A stretch of DNA of 64,000 bases. It comes from Toxoplasma gondii ME49. Taxonomy: Eukaryota > Apicomplexa > Conoidasida > Eucoccidiorida > Sarcocystidae. The notes under the pieces were generated by a model. It ran no database searches, was not told where the DNA came from, and worked only from the letters and a program-made list of their open reading frames with translations. How positions within the stretch are numbered: position 1 is the stretch's first letter; the number at the start of each line of letters is the position of its first letter. The stretch covers positions 1,547,716 to 1,611,715 of the forward strand of contig NC_031469.1 in NCBI RefSeq assembly GCF_000006565.2. Reading direction: 5' to 3'. Shown here piece by piece: positions 13,701 through 26,084 of this stretch. The position numbers and the translations under genes are program-made.

Positions 13701-16700
13701 TACGAATTGCCGGTAGAGCGGTGAGAAGCTATTTATGTATTCTAGGTGCAGAGCGCGGGTCAGGACCGCAAAGATCACAGCCAGACCCTGTAGTGTAATT
13801 GCCCTGTTAGTAGGAGATATTGTCTCAGTGCAAATGACGCAGAAAACCACTTCCCCCCAACTTCTCGTGGGGCTTCGAGACTCCCTAGCTGCTCACGTGG
13901 CACCAGTTATCTTGCTCGGTCAAGCAGAGTTTCACTCCGGGTAAAAAGGAAAAACAAGGTTCAGGCGTACATCGCTTATGCGGGATTCGTCTACCAACCG
14001 AAAGTACACCTAAGTCGCGTCTTGCAACCAAAACGTTCTGTGGAAATGCGCACTCCGTTTTCGTTGCTCTGGATCGAGGTGCCGGAGCGGTCTTTCAACC
14101 CCCTTTACATGGGGGAACTACTACGACCGCTGAAACAAAGAGCCACAACAACGAAGGAGCAGAGAAGGCCACTCATTTCCTCTCTGATTCTTCGTGCTCG
14201 CCTGGGTGGTTGGCCAGTAAAGTTGATATCAATAAGGAGTGATCGGCCTTCCAGCCTTTACTCCCGTATTTTTTTATATCTGTTAGTTTCACTGATCCTA
14301 TTCTCAAAGATGAAACAAGTCTCATCGTTATTGATATTTCATCGGCATCGCAGATGACATGCATACTAACGAATTTTACAGGTCTACAGTGACGGGTAGG
14401 AGTAACGGCAGTACATTGTTTTTCAACAGGCGTTCTGCAGCTGTTCAGAACACCCTCGAAGATTCCACAGCGTACTGTTTTCGTTTTCCGGATGGTGATT
14501 ACAGGAAAAGGCCTTTCCACTCCTTTGCCTTTGTATAAATGCCGTTTTTGACAGCGTCGATTTTCTTTCCAACCACGCGTACGGAATAGGGCCTGTGCGT
14601 GGCAGAAGCGATGGTCCGCAGGCTCAGCAACCTGAAAAACGGCATTTTCCGTGTTCTGCGCATGCGGCCCAAGCAGCAGCGAAACAGACCTGACAACTCT
14701 CCTCACAGCCAGTGTTGCGTATGTGGTTGAACAGGCTCCGCACCGTCTCAAAGAATACCACACCCCCCTCGAGTGCTGAAGACAGTTGAACTTGGGGCAT
14801 TTGAACATCCCATCAGCACGCATGTGGCTTGGCAGCAGCCCAATCGTGTATTCGTAGATGGAAAGCAGAGTCCAGTAGAGAGGATTATCGAGCGAACGGT
14901 CATGTCGATAATGAGAATAACCACTTGGCAAATCAAGAAAGGCGCCAGGACTAAACAACCGCCGAAGTGCAGCGGATTTGCCAACAGGCACGAAGTTCGC
15001 CTTCTGCATTCCCCTGTCGTCCTTGTTTTTTGTAACATCAACCTCCGCCCTCTCTGGAACAGCTGCTGCGTTTTCTGCTTTGCACTCATGCGTTGCCTCT
15101 TATTTGCGGATTGTGAAAAACAACCGACTGCCTGCCTTGAAGAAACAACTCTGCACTGCGCGATGCGCTGGAAAAGACCATTCAAGCGTGGAATGAACCG
15201 ATAGCGGTGACTGAAGGAGCACAGGAAAGACGTTGTACACCTTTAATTCGTCTCCCCAGATGTGTGGAATCCCTACCAACACCATATCATACGGTCGAAA
15301 GTTCCCTTCGGGTACGATGTTAGTAGTTAGCTGTGATGCAGATACACGGCGGAGAAAATCGTATCGAGGAATGCCACGCGGGAGAAACAGGAAAGGTCAG
15401 AGGAACTGACTACCGAGCGTCAGCACCTTTCTGCGCACCCCGAGATGACCGGGTTTGAACTTTTTTCCTCTGAAACACACTGCCTGTCTGCGGGGTGGCG
15501 CCACCTACAGAGAAATCGAAGTCTCACTTCCTGGGAAGACGTTCATGTCCGGCGCCACGGAATAAATGGTTTGTGCATTTCCGAGTTCTTGCACCCTTGC
15601 AGGTATCGAGGCCTCCCTTAACGTTGCCTTCCAGTCAAAGGAACACTCACAGCCTGCATTTCCAATTCGGAGCTGCTAAATGCAACTGCTCGGTACACGG
15701 CACACAAGCCAGACCTGCAGAAAATGGAGGAGACAGTGGCAGTCCCGGCATCACCATCTTGGCATCCAGCGCTCGAAGAAGAAACAAAGACCCAGACACT
15801 TCAAGGCGTGTGAAAAAAATTCTTGTGGTTGACGCGTAGGCAGACACTCTCTGAGAGAGACACCCCTGCTGTGTTCGACGTTAATCTGTTTCTCCAGAGG
15901 GAACCTACAGAAGTCTCCGAGAAGAAGACCTTGTTTGCATACTGCTCGACTCTCTCTGCGTCTAAATCTATATCACTGCTACAGTCCTCTTCAGTTTCCG
16001 AGGTACCATAGTGTCTCTCTTCACTTGAGTTCAGTCACATTTCAATGTGAACGTAAGAGTCAATCGAAGACAACGGTGTGCCCTGGATTGTAACGGCACA
16101 AGCTGTCCCTGAGGAATGTACAAGAAGGGATGCATACACGAACAGGCTTGCCGTATGGGAGAGGATTTGACTGAAAGTTTTCTCCATTCGGATCCCCTTC
16201 CTCCATAAGAGAAACCTGTCTACGAAAGGGTTCCATCACTTTTCTTAGGGTCAACCTGTGTCACTTGGAATTCGTTGCCGCTTTCTTGAAAAGGAGGAAG
16301 GCGACAAAGTGACTCTTCATTGCTTTTTCCCGGAGAGCCTTTGAGAAAAGAGATGGCTTCCGCTTCTGCTTCCAGCGTAGAATGCGTCTTCAGGGGCGGC
16401 TTCTTTCAGGATCGAGCATCATGAAAGACGAATCGCCATTGCCAGTGACCTGCTTCTCTTCCATTTTTCGAGTTTCCCCCAGATGTTAAAAGTGAATTTG
16501 CGTCCGTTTTCGTGCGTGGAACTCCTCGAAAGTGACTCCTTTCCCTGTTTTGACTTGTGCGACAAGACCAGCTTTTCCTACGCTCTTTTCGATCCAGTCG
16601 TCGCCGTCTCGTGCTGTTCCAGCATTTTACGAGTTCGCACATGCGCGTAAATCACCTTCTTTGTCTTTCCCCTTGTTTGTTCTCATCATTTTTCCATGCT

Positions 16701-17705
16701 TCGTTTCTTTCTTGTTTTCTGTTTTTCGTTTCTACTCGCGTTCTCACCCCCCCCCCCCTGGTTCCTGCCGCCTTTCCCCTTCGTTTTTTTCGCGGATCTC
16801 CTCCGAAATCGCGTTTTTGCGCTGCTTTTCTCTTCGACTTCCCTTCCCTGCTTTTTCTTTAAGCCTCTCTGCATGTGCCGTCCCCAACCCTATTCGCGAG
16901 CATCCTTTTCAAACAGAAAACGGCTGTGCATAAAGACCGAGGGGTTCTCCATCTCGGTTTTGCGGTGCTTCTCGCCGGCGCCGAGACACGCCATCTTCCG
17001 TCTCGTTTTCTCTCTTCTCTCTGACCGTGTTGTTTCGTCCGTTCTTGTTTTGATGCACTTCTCCGTTGCGTTTACCTGGGCTCTTCTCCGCTCCTCGCCT
17101 TCTGCGGATGTGCATGCAGTGCCCCGGTGTCTCTCCTCCAGGTAGAGAAGACCCCAGTCGTCTCTGCTGGCTTTTTGCTGAAAGAGGGATTCGCCGTCTG
17201 TGCAGAATCTCCGTCTTATGCCGAGTAACCTCGTTGTCGTAGGATCCTGAACTCGGACAGTTCTAGCTGCTCGCGGCGGCCAGCGTTTCACAGAAGCATA
17301 CAAAGAGGCGTCTTCTTTGTGCTTCGCTGCTTCTGCCTCAGAGCCGCGCGCGCGCTCTCTCTGACTTCCTCATCGAGCAACATGGTAGGCGCACAAACAG
17401 GTGGAAGTTTCTCGTTAGAACTGCCGGAAGACACAGAAGGAACTCTGCCGGACTTGCCAGTCCAGACACCGAGTCCCCTCGGTGAGCTGGAAATTTGCAT
17501 ATGTCCGTTCGATACTGTGCATATAGATGATATATCCTCTGTGTTAAAAGGTTCTGTGCAGCACGTATGCGTCCTGTGTATAACCAATCTGTTTTTACAT
17601 CATGCATTCAGTATATGCGTTACCTGTAGAACGTAGATATGTACTCTCTATAGTGTGCCTACTTTTATGTATATCATACTTATTATATATATATGTATGT
17701 ATATA

Positions 17706-17787
<82 letters not shown>

Positions 17788-18072
17788 TGTATGTATATAT
17801 GTATGTATATATAAATATATATGCGTATATATATGTATGTATATATGTATGTATTTATGTATGTATGTATGTATGTATGTATGTATGTATATGCGCGTTA
17901 ACCCCTGCCACCAGACACTGCTGCCTTGTTGCCTTTTTTTTGTGTTTCGTCTGTTTACTGCGTCTCCGTTCGGGACAGCCGGCTTTCATTCCCGGCGCGC
18001 GGTACGATTCTTGTTCCAGGTTTTTTGTGCAACTCAGGTCTTTTCCGTCTCGCTTTCCTCTGCGTTTTCCAG
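10710..18072. other. Long divergent spacer between ISP4 and LSm2, with one doubtful coding candidate
   Basis: The left part (10.7-12.7 kb) is GC-rich and CT/GA-biased, as expected for the ISP4 leader and promoter; its 283-codon minus frame (11349-12200) looks like a composition artefact. Between 14173 and 15330 on the minus strand lies a 276-codon frame plus a possible 90-nt upstream exon, described under findings; evidence is weak. The right part (16.5-18.07 kb) is strongly pyrimidine-rich with a C-run near 16750 and is probably the LSm2 promoter and leader, containing the TATG array. Confidence 0.45.
17680..17891. repeat. Compound TA / TATG microsatellite, about 210 bp
   Basis: TA runs interleave with GTAT/TATG units, ending in about ten clean TATG tetranucleotides at 17850-17891. 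The array lies about 180 bp upstream of the LSm2 start and is probably inside its 5' untranslated region or a leader intron. It is the largest simple array in the window. Confidence 0.95.
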
Positions 18073-18891
18073 ATGTTCTTTTCCTTCTTCCAGACGCTCG
18101 TGGAGCGTCAAACGCAAATCATGGTGGAGCTCAAAAATGATCTGCAAATCACTGGCTCTCTCCACTCCGTCGACCAGTTTCTGAACATCAAGTTGAACAA
18201 CGTCTCAGTGGCCGATCCGGAAAGGTGCCCCCATTTGGTAGGGCCTTCTTCCAACGAGGCTTTTTGACGGTTGAGGATTTCTGCACAGGTGGAGTCAACT
18301 GAAGCATCACGTTTGCCTCGTTGAGTTTAGCGAGAATTCTGCTTTTTGACTCTTCAGTGAAGTCTCGTCTAAGGGATGGCTTTAAAGCTCGAGCCGCTTT
18401 CAAGAGCGGACTCCGAGTGCTTAGGCGTCGTCTCGACCCAGGCGTGGTGGAGGCGAGCTGCGTTTCACTGGGGACGCGCAGCCTCTCTTCTTCAACAGCC
18501 TGTCTATAAAATCCTCCCTGCCTGTTTCTCTTCGTTTTTTGACGGCGGGAGTTGTGCAACTTGCGGGGCATGCAATCCCTATCAGAACCTGACTGTGTGA
18601 AGCTCGACGGTCAGGAAACGAAACGCGTGACTAGGAGGCAGTCTGTCGTTTCCGTTCTTTCGCACGTTCCTCGGTCTTGTCCGTTTCTCGTTTCCTTTTT
18701 TTCGCGAGACGACGCTTTGGTTCCGCGTGCTTTCTGCGTTCCCTTTTCTTCAGCTGTCGGTCAAAAACTGCTTTATCCGAGGCTCTGCGGTTCGCTACGT
18801 CCACTTACCTCCCTCTGCCGTCGACGTTTCGCAACTGCAAGACATGTGCCGCCGAGAGAGTGCAGGGAGCAACGACCGCGACAGAAAGTAG
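18073..18891 (+). CDS. LSM2: U6 snRNA-associated Sm-like protein LSm2
   Basis: Two exons, 18073-18237 and 18754-18891, encode 100 residues. The protein starts [10 protein letters not shown] and carries the Sm1 motif with [21 protein letters not shown] and the VADPE turn, then the Sm2 motif [15 protein letters not shown]. These are the hallmarks of LSm2 rather than of other LSm paralogues, and the length matches the family (about 95 aa). LSm2 sits in the LSm2-8 ring that binds the U6 3' end in the nucleus and in the LSm1-7 ring for cytoplasmic mRNA decay. The intron interrupts the coding region between the two Sm motifs. The ATG follows directly after TTTTCCAG, so an untranslated upstream exon spliced to the start codon is likely. 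The C-terminal tail (about 15 residues, charged) is the least conserved part. Confidence 0.96.
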
Positions 18892-21426
18892 ACAGCTTCC
18901 GACACTGTTCGCGCCGATCCTGTCTGCGGTCCGCCTCCTTCATTCTGCAGCTCCTTCATTCTGCAGCTCCTTCATTCTGCAGCTCTCCACTTCCTCCTCT
19001 CTCGGCTGATGTCTGCCTTGACTCGTTCGGATCGTGCAGCATGCATGCTCTGGGGTCCGTCGCGAGACTGGCATTGAGAAACAGCTGCGCACCGTTGTTT
19101 CCACACGTCTTTCTGTCGCTTCCGGCGCGCTTGGAAAAACAAACGGCCGCGCGCGTCCTCAGCTGGCCCTGTCCTCCCCCGGTTCCGAGTTTTTTCTGGA
19201 GATCCTGCCTTTGTGATCTCATCCCTCTCGTGACAACGCAGGTGCTCACTCCACGCCCTTTGAAGAGGAAACGTTTCTCCGACCTCATCAGCGGTTCTCG
19301 TAAAGCGTCGTCATGGACGCATGCATGCAGTGAAAAACCGCGCAAGAAACTGACCCTTCACAGGGCTTCGCCTCACTCTCCACCCCCCAAAACGTACCTG
19401 CATGCACAGAGGCACTTACTCCTGTGTGCTTATACCCTTCACGAATGTATGCGCCCTTAAAAATATTTAGACATATGCATGTGCAACGGTGTCCTTGAAC
19501 AGTCCTGAGGCACCGTTACATGTACTAAAGAACACACAGGTGCTCTCGCAGACCTGAGCAGACATTTCTCTTCGAGGTAGCAGATTATGGAAGACGGATT
19601 TCCTCTCGATACCACCAAGGAGACTGCTAAAGAAGCCGACGCCGTCTTCGTTGTGATTCCCTGGAGAAGTTGTGCAGTTCTCAACGCGTCCGCACCCACA
19701 CAGCGTCTTATTCCTACACCGATAGGAAAGAAGGAGGGGGGGACTTTTCTCGCGTTTCGTTGCCGGGGGAAATGCATGCGCTTTTCTGTCTCGGCACCTG
19801 CAATGTTTCTTGTCCATTTGATTCTTACGCTCAACAGTCGAACGTGAGATATATTACCTTGAACTCAATACTGGATAAACGGATGTCGGAAATCCGCTGT
19901 CGAGCTGTGGTGGACACCGATGTATGTCTTCCGTTCTGCCAAGAAGAATCTCAGATGACTCTGAAGCTCATTGTTGCAGTGATACGTAGTGCTCAATTCG
20001 TTGAGGTTCTGCAGGCATCATCTTCATCAACCATTACATATAATGCCTCTGTTTATTCGAATCAGGTTGTACAGTTCTGGATCGCAGACCATTTGTACAG
20101 AACTGTGCATGCACATGCTATATACTATACATACATGCATACGTGAAATATCTGTACATACTATGCATATATATATATATATATACATGTATAAGTGCTT
20201 ACACCTCCTAGATATAAAACGTACACTATATACGCTGCATTTATACATACTATACATATACCTATATATACATACTTATATCAGGCATTGATTTGGAGAG
20301 CACGCGTCACGGAGAAGCAGAAACAGATAAAACTGTTTTGCTGTTGACGGCACAGAGAAACCGTTTTTACCTTGTCGCAAAAGCAACAAAAACTGTTCAG
20401 ATTGGCATGCCGCCAAGCTTTTCCTTTGCGAAGCATAAACCGGAGTCAGGTACACAGGGGGTTGTCCTACAGATCTTGCACACCCCCGTGAATCGCCTTT
20501 TTTGCCGGAAAGGACGAGGCCATTTGATCGACCTTGTTTCGTGGCTCCCTCTCGCATTCACCAGTTTCTTCATGACGGAGATCCTCCAGCGCATGCCAGT
20601 GTGTCTCAAGCACATCGTTTGCAGCGCAGAATCACGGCGATCTTAGATCGGACGGGACACAAAGTGATAACCGTAGACCCCATTAGCTGTCTGATCGAAA
20701 ATCCAAGGTTAAACTCTGCGCCTCCACACACTACTGCGTTGTGTTTCTATCGCAGACGTTTAGATTACCAGCTCGTTGTGCTTGTACACGAGTCGCCGAC
20801 ACGCGACTTACAGTCTACTTCACTTTCTTTTGTTACTGTGCCCCCGAAACACAGGCAAGTTTCTTGTTCATCTGTCCCCATTTCTACGTTGTCTCTGCTG
20901 GTCGACCCGGTTCCTTTTTTCTACTCTTTTCCGTTTGGAGGCGTCTCCACTGGCGGCTGAAACTGCTTGAAGTAAAAAGTAAACCGCCATTCTGGACAGG
21001 AATGCGAATTCTACAGTGTACATACACTCGGACGTTCAGAGGACCTGAGGCATGCGTCGGTCACTCCGTGGATGTCTTGTCAACGTGTATAGGTTCCTTT
21101 TTCAGGGCCAAAGTGTTGTTCTCGAGGTGCGAATGTTCGACCTAGAATTCGTGTCTCAGAGGTTTCTGAAGGACTTTTGGATGCGACAGCGGTCCCTGCA
21201 AAGAGCAGGAACACGAAGGTTGTTCTTCGCGGTTCCACTCGCGTCTTCGCATGCCCATTTTGTGGAAATCGAACGTCGCTTGCAGACTCGCTGCGCTCAA
21301 AACCAAGAGACGCGCCTTGTTGACCCCAACACAGCCCCGTCCACCAGCTCCTGAGGGCGAGAGGTGAAATGTGGAGCAAACAGGAAAAACGAATGCTCCG
21401 GACTCAGACCTCGCATCTCAGAAATC
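18892..21426. other. Convergent 3' spacer
   Basis: The spacer lies between LSm2 and the MORN gene, which converge here. It holds a 16-bp triplet repeat (18939-18985), a TA run at 20167-20184, and a copy of GTGTACATACAC at 21016-21027. Open frames near 20.3-21.0 kb are short and overlap each other; no exon is supportable. Confidence 0.5.
18939..18985. repeat. 16-bp direct repeat, three copies
   Basis: The unit CTCCTTCATTCTGCAG occurs three times head to tail just downstream of the LSm2 stop codon, probably in its 3' untranslated region. Copies are identical, which suggests recent slippage. Confidence 0.9.
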
Positions 21427-24400
21427 CTAAATTTCTGCGTGACTTTCGCCCCCCTCTTCGCCACGTCGCTGAACTCCCTGTGTCTTCCGACGAAAGTGGA
21501 ACAGACGGGAGACGTTCCTTCTTTCCTTGTGTTTCCTCTGGTCTCCCTCCCAGTCCTCAGCAGACACCTCCCGCTTTCCTGTAGCCATCCCTGGACGAGT
21601 GCCCCCTTTGCTCCACATCGAAACTCGAGACGAACGACCTTCCTTCGTCTTCAGGTCTCCTGGTTCTTCGTCTTCGTCTTTTTCTTCTTCCTTGCCTTCT
21701 TTCTCTTCTTTGTCTCTCCCTTGCGCCTTTTCCAGAGACGCACAGGAGCTGTCTCCTTCGTTTTGCCGCAGCGCCGACAAACTTCCCCCCGTCGGGTGTC
21801 TAGACACCTCGGCGCTCTTCCGGCTCTGGTGGCTGCGGCTGACGGAGAAAAGACTCCTTTTTCTGCTTCGTTCCTCCGCCTCTCGCTTCCCGCTGTTTGA
21901 GATTCCCTTGCTCCCGTCCGACAAAGTGTTCGGCGGCCCTGGAAATCCAAGAAACAGCAGATTTAGTTCTTGCAGAGCCATTACTTCCAGTCTTTGAGTC
22001 TCAACTCTGCCTTTGAATTCCGATCCTCTCCTTGGTGCCGAACTCTCTCTTCTTTCAGATAAAAATAACACGGAAACTACTCCCCTGTCTCTGAATCAGA
22101 GGGTCTCTAAACAGTGGATGAGCGCCTCATCCAACCTACTTTAGATCTTCTTTCTGCAGAAAGACTTCAAGTCAAAGGCTACGAGTTGCGACAAAGTCAA
22201 CACGCTGTCGTCACTACCCACAGGCCGCTGTCTGTACACAGGGGGACGCGTGCAGGACAGACCAGTGGGAAGAGAAAGAAGAATTCAGTTTTGCGGTGTC
22301 GAAAATGCCACTGTACACTCACTTCAGGTTGTGCCTCCACTCAACAGTTGCCACTGCTCCTCTGTTTGTCAGCCATATATTTACACATAATTACACGCAC
22401 ATATGCACATATATACATTTGCATATATTTATGTGTTTATACATGCATATTACATATATATATGCGTATTTATAGATCGTATTACCTTGTTTGGGAAGCG
22501 CTGCGGAATCTGTGGGGTTCTTTGGTTTGGAGAGACGAGCATTTGGAATTTCTTGTCCAGCGCTGTCGCGAAAAATTCCGATCCCAGGCACTTGGCGCCC
22601 TTCTCGCCACTCGCCCTCGAAGGAACGTCCGTCTGGCCAGATCAGACGACCTGGAGAACGAAAGTCGGAAAAAGACGAACAGCACTCGAGAAAAACAGCG
22701 AAGAAGGAACGACCGCTAGAGGAAAGAAAGGAAAGAAGCGAAGAAAATTGAAGAGACGAGAGGCAAGGGCGTGTCAGCTGAGCAGTGTGAGAACCCAACG
22801 ACTTGGAAGGAAGGCAGGAGAAAAAAAACAAGAGACGGCGAAGAGAAGAGAGGGAAGAACGACTTGCTTGAGGAAAACGCCGGAGAAGAAGGAAGCAGAC
22901 GAGGAGAGGAAGCAAAGGGAGAACACCGGAGGAGAACAAGCACGAAGGATGAAAGCGCAGTCTGCGGCCGGGGGAAACACCGTAGCCGTCAGTGGACTCT
23001 CGGGAAGCAGAGAACATGGTAGGACGATGGACGGAGAAGGGAGTGTAGGTGTCAAGAAGAGCGAAGGAAGGAACGAAGAGGAAGAGAACGAGAAGGCGAG
23101 AGCAGAAATGAGCACGCGCAGGGACGGCAAAGGAGATGCCACAGCGAGAAAAAGACCGACTGGAAGGAGAGCAGAAAATGAAAAACGAATCTCGACACAT
23201 CTACCTCTTCCGTGTTTGCGGTCGTCGACATACTCGCCCTCGTGCATGCGTCCGTCAGGAAAAACCATTCGCCCTTTCCCATTCATGTGATTTCGGATCC
23301 ACTGCCCTGTGAAGTTTAAGTCGCAAAAATCACGAAAAAAACTCGAAAAAATAAACTCAGCACACTCCAACGCAAGCGCATGCCAGCAAAAAATGTTGTA
23401 CAGACGTGCATGACTTTCTCTATACATACATATGTACATATAGATTGATACATGTTGATGTTTAAAGATACACGGAGAGTTATATAGATATGCATGGATA
23501 TAAAAAGATGTATACCGGTCTATATGTAGATGTATATGTCTTGATGCGTCTTATTGATATATATACATATAAGTATATGTATATATATATATATATGTAG
23601 ATATATATGTAGATATATGTAGATATACGAGTATAGATGACCGGCAGGTGTTTCAACTAACCTCCCAGTAAGGTGAGCACTTGGAGCTGCAGCACAGACG
23701 AAACTCGAGAGCATCCTTTTTTTTCTTCGTTTTCAAGCCTGCACTTTAGAGTGTTTCTCCTTCTACATCATCCGTCGACATGTAGACGTCTTTATATATT
23801 TGTGTGTCTGGATGTTGAGGATGTCTGTTCGTCTTCAAAAGGCACCGACTCTTTTCTTCGTCTCTCAACGTCGAGCCCGCGAACAACTCTCCCGACATCC
23901 ACACTTGCGCGATTTCGGGGACGATTCATGCGTGCACATGCGCATGCGTAGACTTTTCGTTCGTTCCTCCCAGGCCTTTCGCTGCTGTGTGCTGTCGAAC
24001 CTGAGTAGCTCTTCCCGTCGCTCCAGACGTAAGTGCCTTCTCCGTGGATGTCGTTCTCGAGGAACTGGCCCTCGTAGCGACTGCCGTCGGAGAATGTGAA
24101 CTGGCCGCTTCCGCTCTTCAGGCCGCCTCTGTAGCTGCCCGCGTACGAAGAGCCGTCGATCCACTGTTCGCGGCCTTCGCCTTCCTGCACATCGCACACC
24201 CACTGGCCTGGAAGGCGAAGACAGACACAAAGTGAAGAGCAGAGGAGCAAGGGAAGAGAACAGAGCAAAGAGATGAAGAGCAGAGGAGACAGAAGAGACA
24301 GAGGAGAGCGAACAGGGAGTTCTCCTCGACACCGACGCGTTTGAAGACACGCAAGTGGAAACACCAAACGTCAACTTCGCACCGGAGAAGCGCGAGAGGA

Positions 24401-26084
24401 AGCTTGAGAAAAAGACAAAAGATAAGCCACCAAACAGAAAACAGAAGCCACCTCCTGGCTTGCTGATGTCCCACGCTGAGAGAGGAAAAGCAGATGAAGA
24501 ACGCAGTGTACATACAGCGCAAAGTGCAGGCCAAAGGCATGCGTAAGGAAATTCCCCACAAAACGGTACTTCCTCGAAACTCGAAATCGCGCTTCACGCA
24601 AGAGCTTAACAGAGAGACGAGCTTCAGATGCTGATCGTGAAAAACAGAGAAATTCCAGGAGATAAGCAAAATCTCTTTACCTTCGTAGAACGACCCGTCA
24701 GCGTGAGTAAATTTCCCAGTGCCATGAGCCTTGTTGTCTTTCCACTGTCCTTCGTACGCATCTCCTGGACCGTGAAACGTTACAGCACATGATGTGACAT
24801 GTCTTACATCCATCTTCATAAAGACATAAATCATACACATTTACACAGACATATGCACATGGATCTATATATATATATATATATATATATTTATTTATTT
24901 ATACATCCTCATATTTATACACACACATATTTATATATACATCTATATCTATCTATCTATATATATATATATATGTAAATGGAGACAAACGCGCACACGT
25001 ATGTATAGGTTTATACGTGCAAATGTGTACATGCATATATACATATATATGTGTGTGTATATATATATATATATATATAAAGATATACTAAATATGTGTA
25101 TGCTTAGGTACGTAGAGGTCCATATACTTCGCCTCCGTCTTTCTCCTGACCGGAAGGGTGGACAAATTTTCCGAAGCCGTTCGCAGCGTCGTTGAGGAAG
25201 AAGCCCTCGAAGCGCGAACCGCACGGTCGAAGGAGCACCCCGAAGCCGTGTCGTTTGCCGTCTTTGTAGGCGCCTTCGTAGATCACTGAAAGTGCGAAGA
25301 AAGAAAAACCAGAAACCAAGAGCGGATAGGAAGGAGCAAGCAACGCAAGCAGAAGGAGGGAGGCTGCTCCTTCCACAGACTGCGACATCCAGACTGAGTC
25401 TGCTCCAAGAGTTCTCCGCTACGATATCCCTTCCTCCACGGCTTTCCTCCGTCTCCAGTTCCTCGTGTCACAATCCGCACACCGCGGTTCGCCTTTCTTC
25501 TCTCCGTCTTCTCTGCCGCGTGGAACTCCGACGCAGTTCGAACTGCGCCGACTCTCGCTGTCGAGTCAGGACGCGTTCTCGTTTTTGCTGTGAGGGAGGC
25601 TCTACACGACTTTGGCCTGAGTCAGACTCGTTTACAGACCCCCGGCTCCGTTGACAAGGCTTCGGCCTACCCTGGCTGCGGTCCACAGCGTTGTCGCTTC
25701 CCTGCCACAAGACGTCGAAGACAAAGGACGAGAAGAAATGAGGGGAGACGAAACCGAAGACGCTCAGCCAAAAGGACGACGGCCAACGGGGCACCGTGGA
25801 GGGAACGAGAGAGCAGAGGACCAGGTGAGACTCTGGAGACGCGAGAAAAGAAGAAGGAAGGATGTGCAGACCTTTTTGGAGCACGAGGGAAGAAACAGGG
25901 ACAATGTGTAGCATGAACAGTTGAAGAGAGAAGAAGCGGCAAGTGAAGGGGAACTCACCTGACGGTCGTTGCGTCCACGCTGAGGTCCGTTCTCCGCTTT
26001 GTCGCGTGCAGGGCAAACTTCCGAGATGTGATCTACGAACGGCTCGACCTCAAAGCAGCGACAAGCAGAGAGTGCACTTCCCAT
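21427..26084 (-). CDS. MORN repeat-containing protein with predicted N-terminal acylation
   Basis: Eight exons read on the minus strand: 26084-25959, 25701-25671, 25285-25151, 24764-24681, 24207-24001, 23306-23205, 22650-22486 and 21938-21427. The sum, 1362 nt, gives 453 residues. Nine MORN repeats of exactly 23 residues run from about residue 55 to 261 (units begin YEGAY, FEGFF, YEGQW, YEGQW, YAGSY, YEGQF, YSGQW, HEGEY, FEGEW). The repeat period confirms the splice joins, including two weak donors (GTCAGG at 25150, GTTCGA at 24000). The N-terminus MGSALSACRCF has Gly2, Ser6 and nearby cysteines, a classic N-myristoylation plus palmitoylation arrangement. The tail (262-453) is Lys/Glu-rich and disordered. 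MORN proteins typically act at membrane-cytoskeleton junctions; in apicomplexans MORN1 marks the basal complex, but that protein has more repeats and no such N-terminus. The 31-nt second exon is the least certain. Confidence 0.92.
22378..22476. repeat. AT-rich microsatellite in last intron of the MORN gene
   Basis: Degenerate TATA/CATA repeats occupy the intron between exons 7 and 8 (21939-22485). Reading through the donor at 22485 would give a Tyr/Ile/Cys-rich nonsense tail, which supports splicing. Confidence 0.8.
23530..23634. repeat. TA/TAGA microsatellite in an intron of the MORN gene
   Basis: The array lies in the intron between exons 5 and 6 (23307-24000). It combines TA runs with GTAGATATA units. 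Confidence 0.85.
24865..25081. repeat. (TA)n arrays in an intron of the MORN gene
   Basis: Two TA blocks (24865-24976 with ATTT and ATCT interruptions, and about 25034-25081) fill much of the intron between exons 3 and 4 (24765-25150). Confidence 0.9.

Noticed and set aside
23673..23697. 25-nt micro-exon in the MORN gene (CAG-CTCCAAGTG to GTTAGT)
   Set aside because: Including it breaks the 23-residue MORN period, whereas joining exon 5 to 6 directly restores it.
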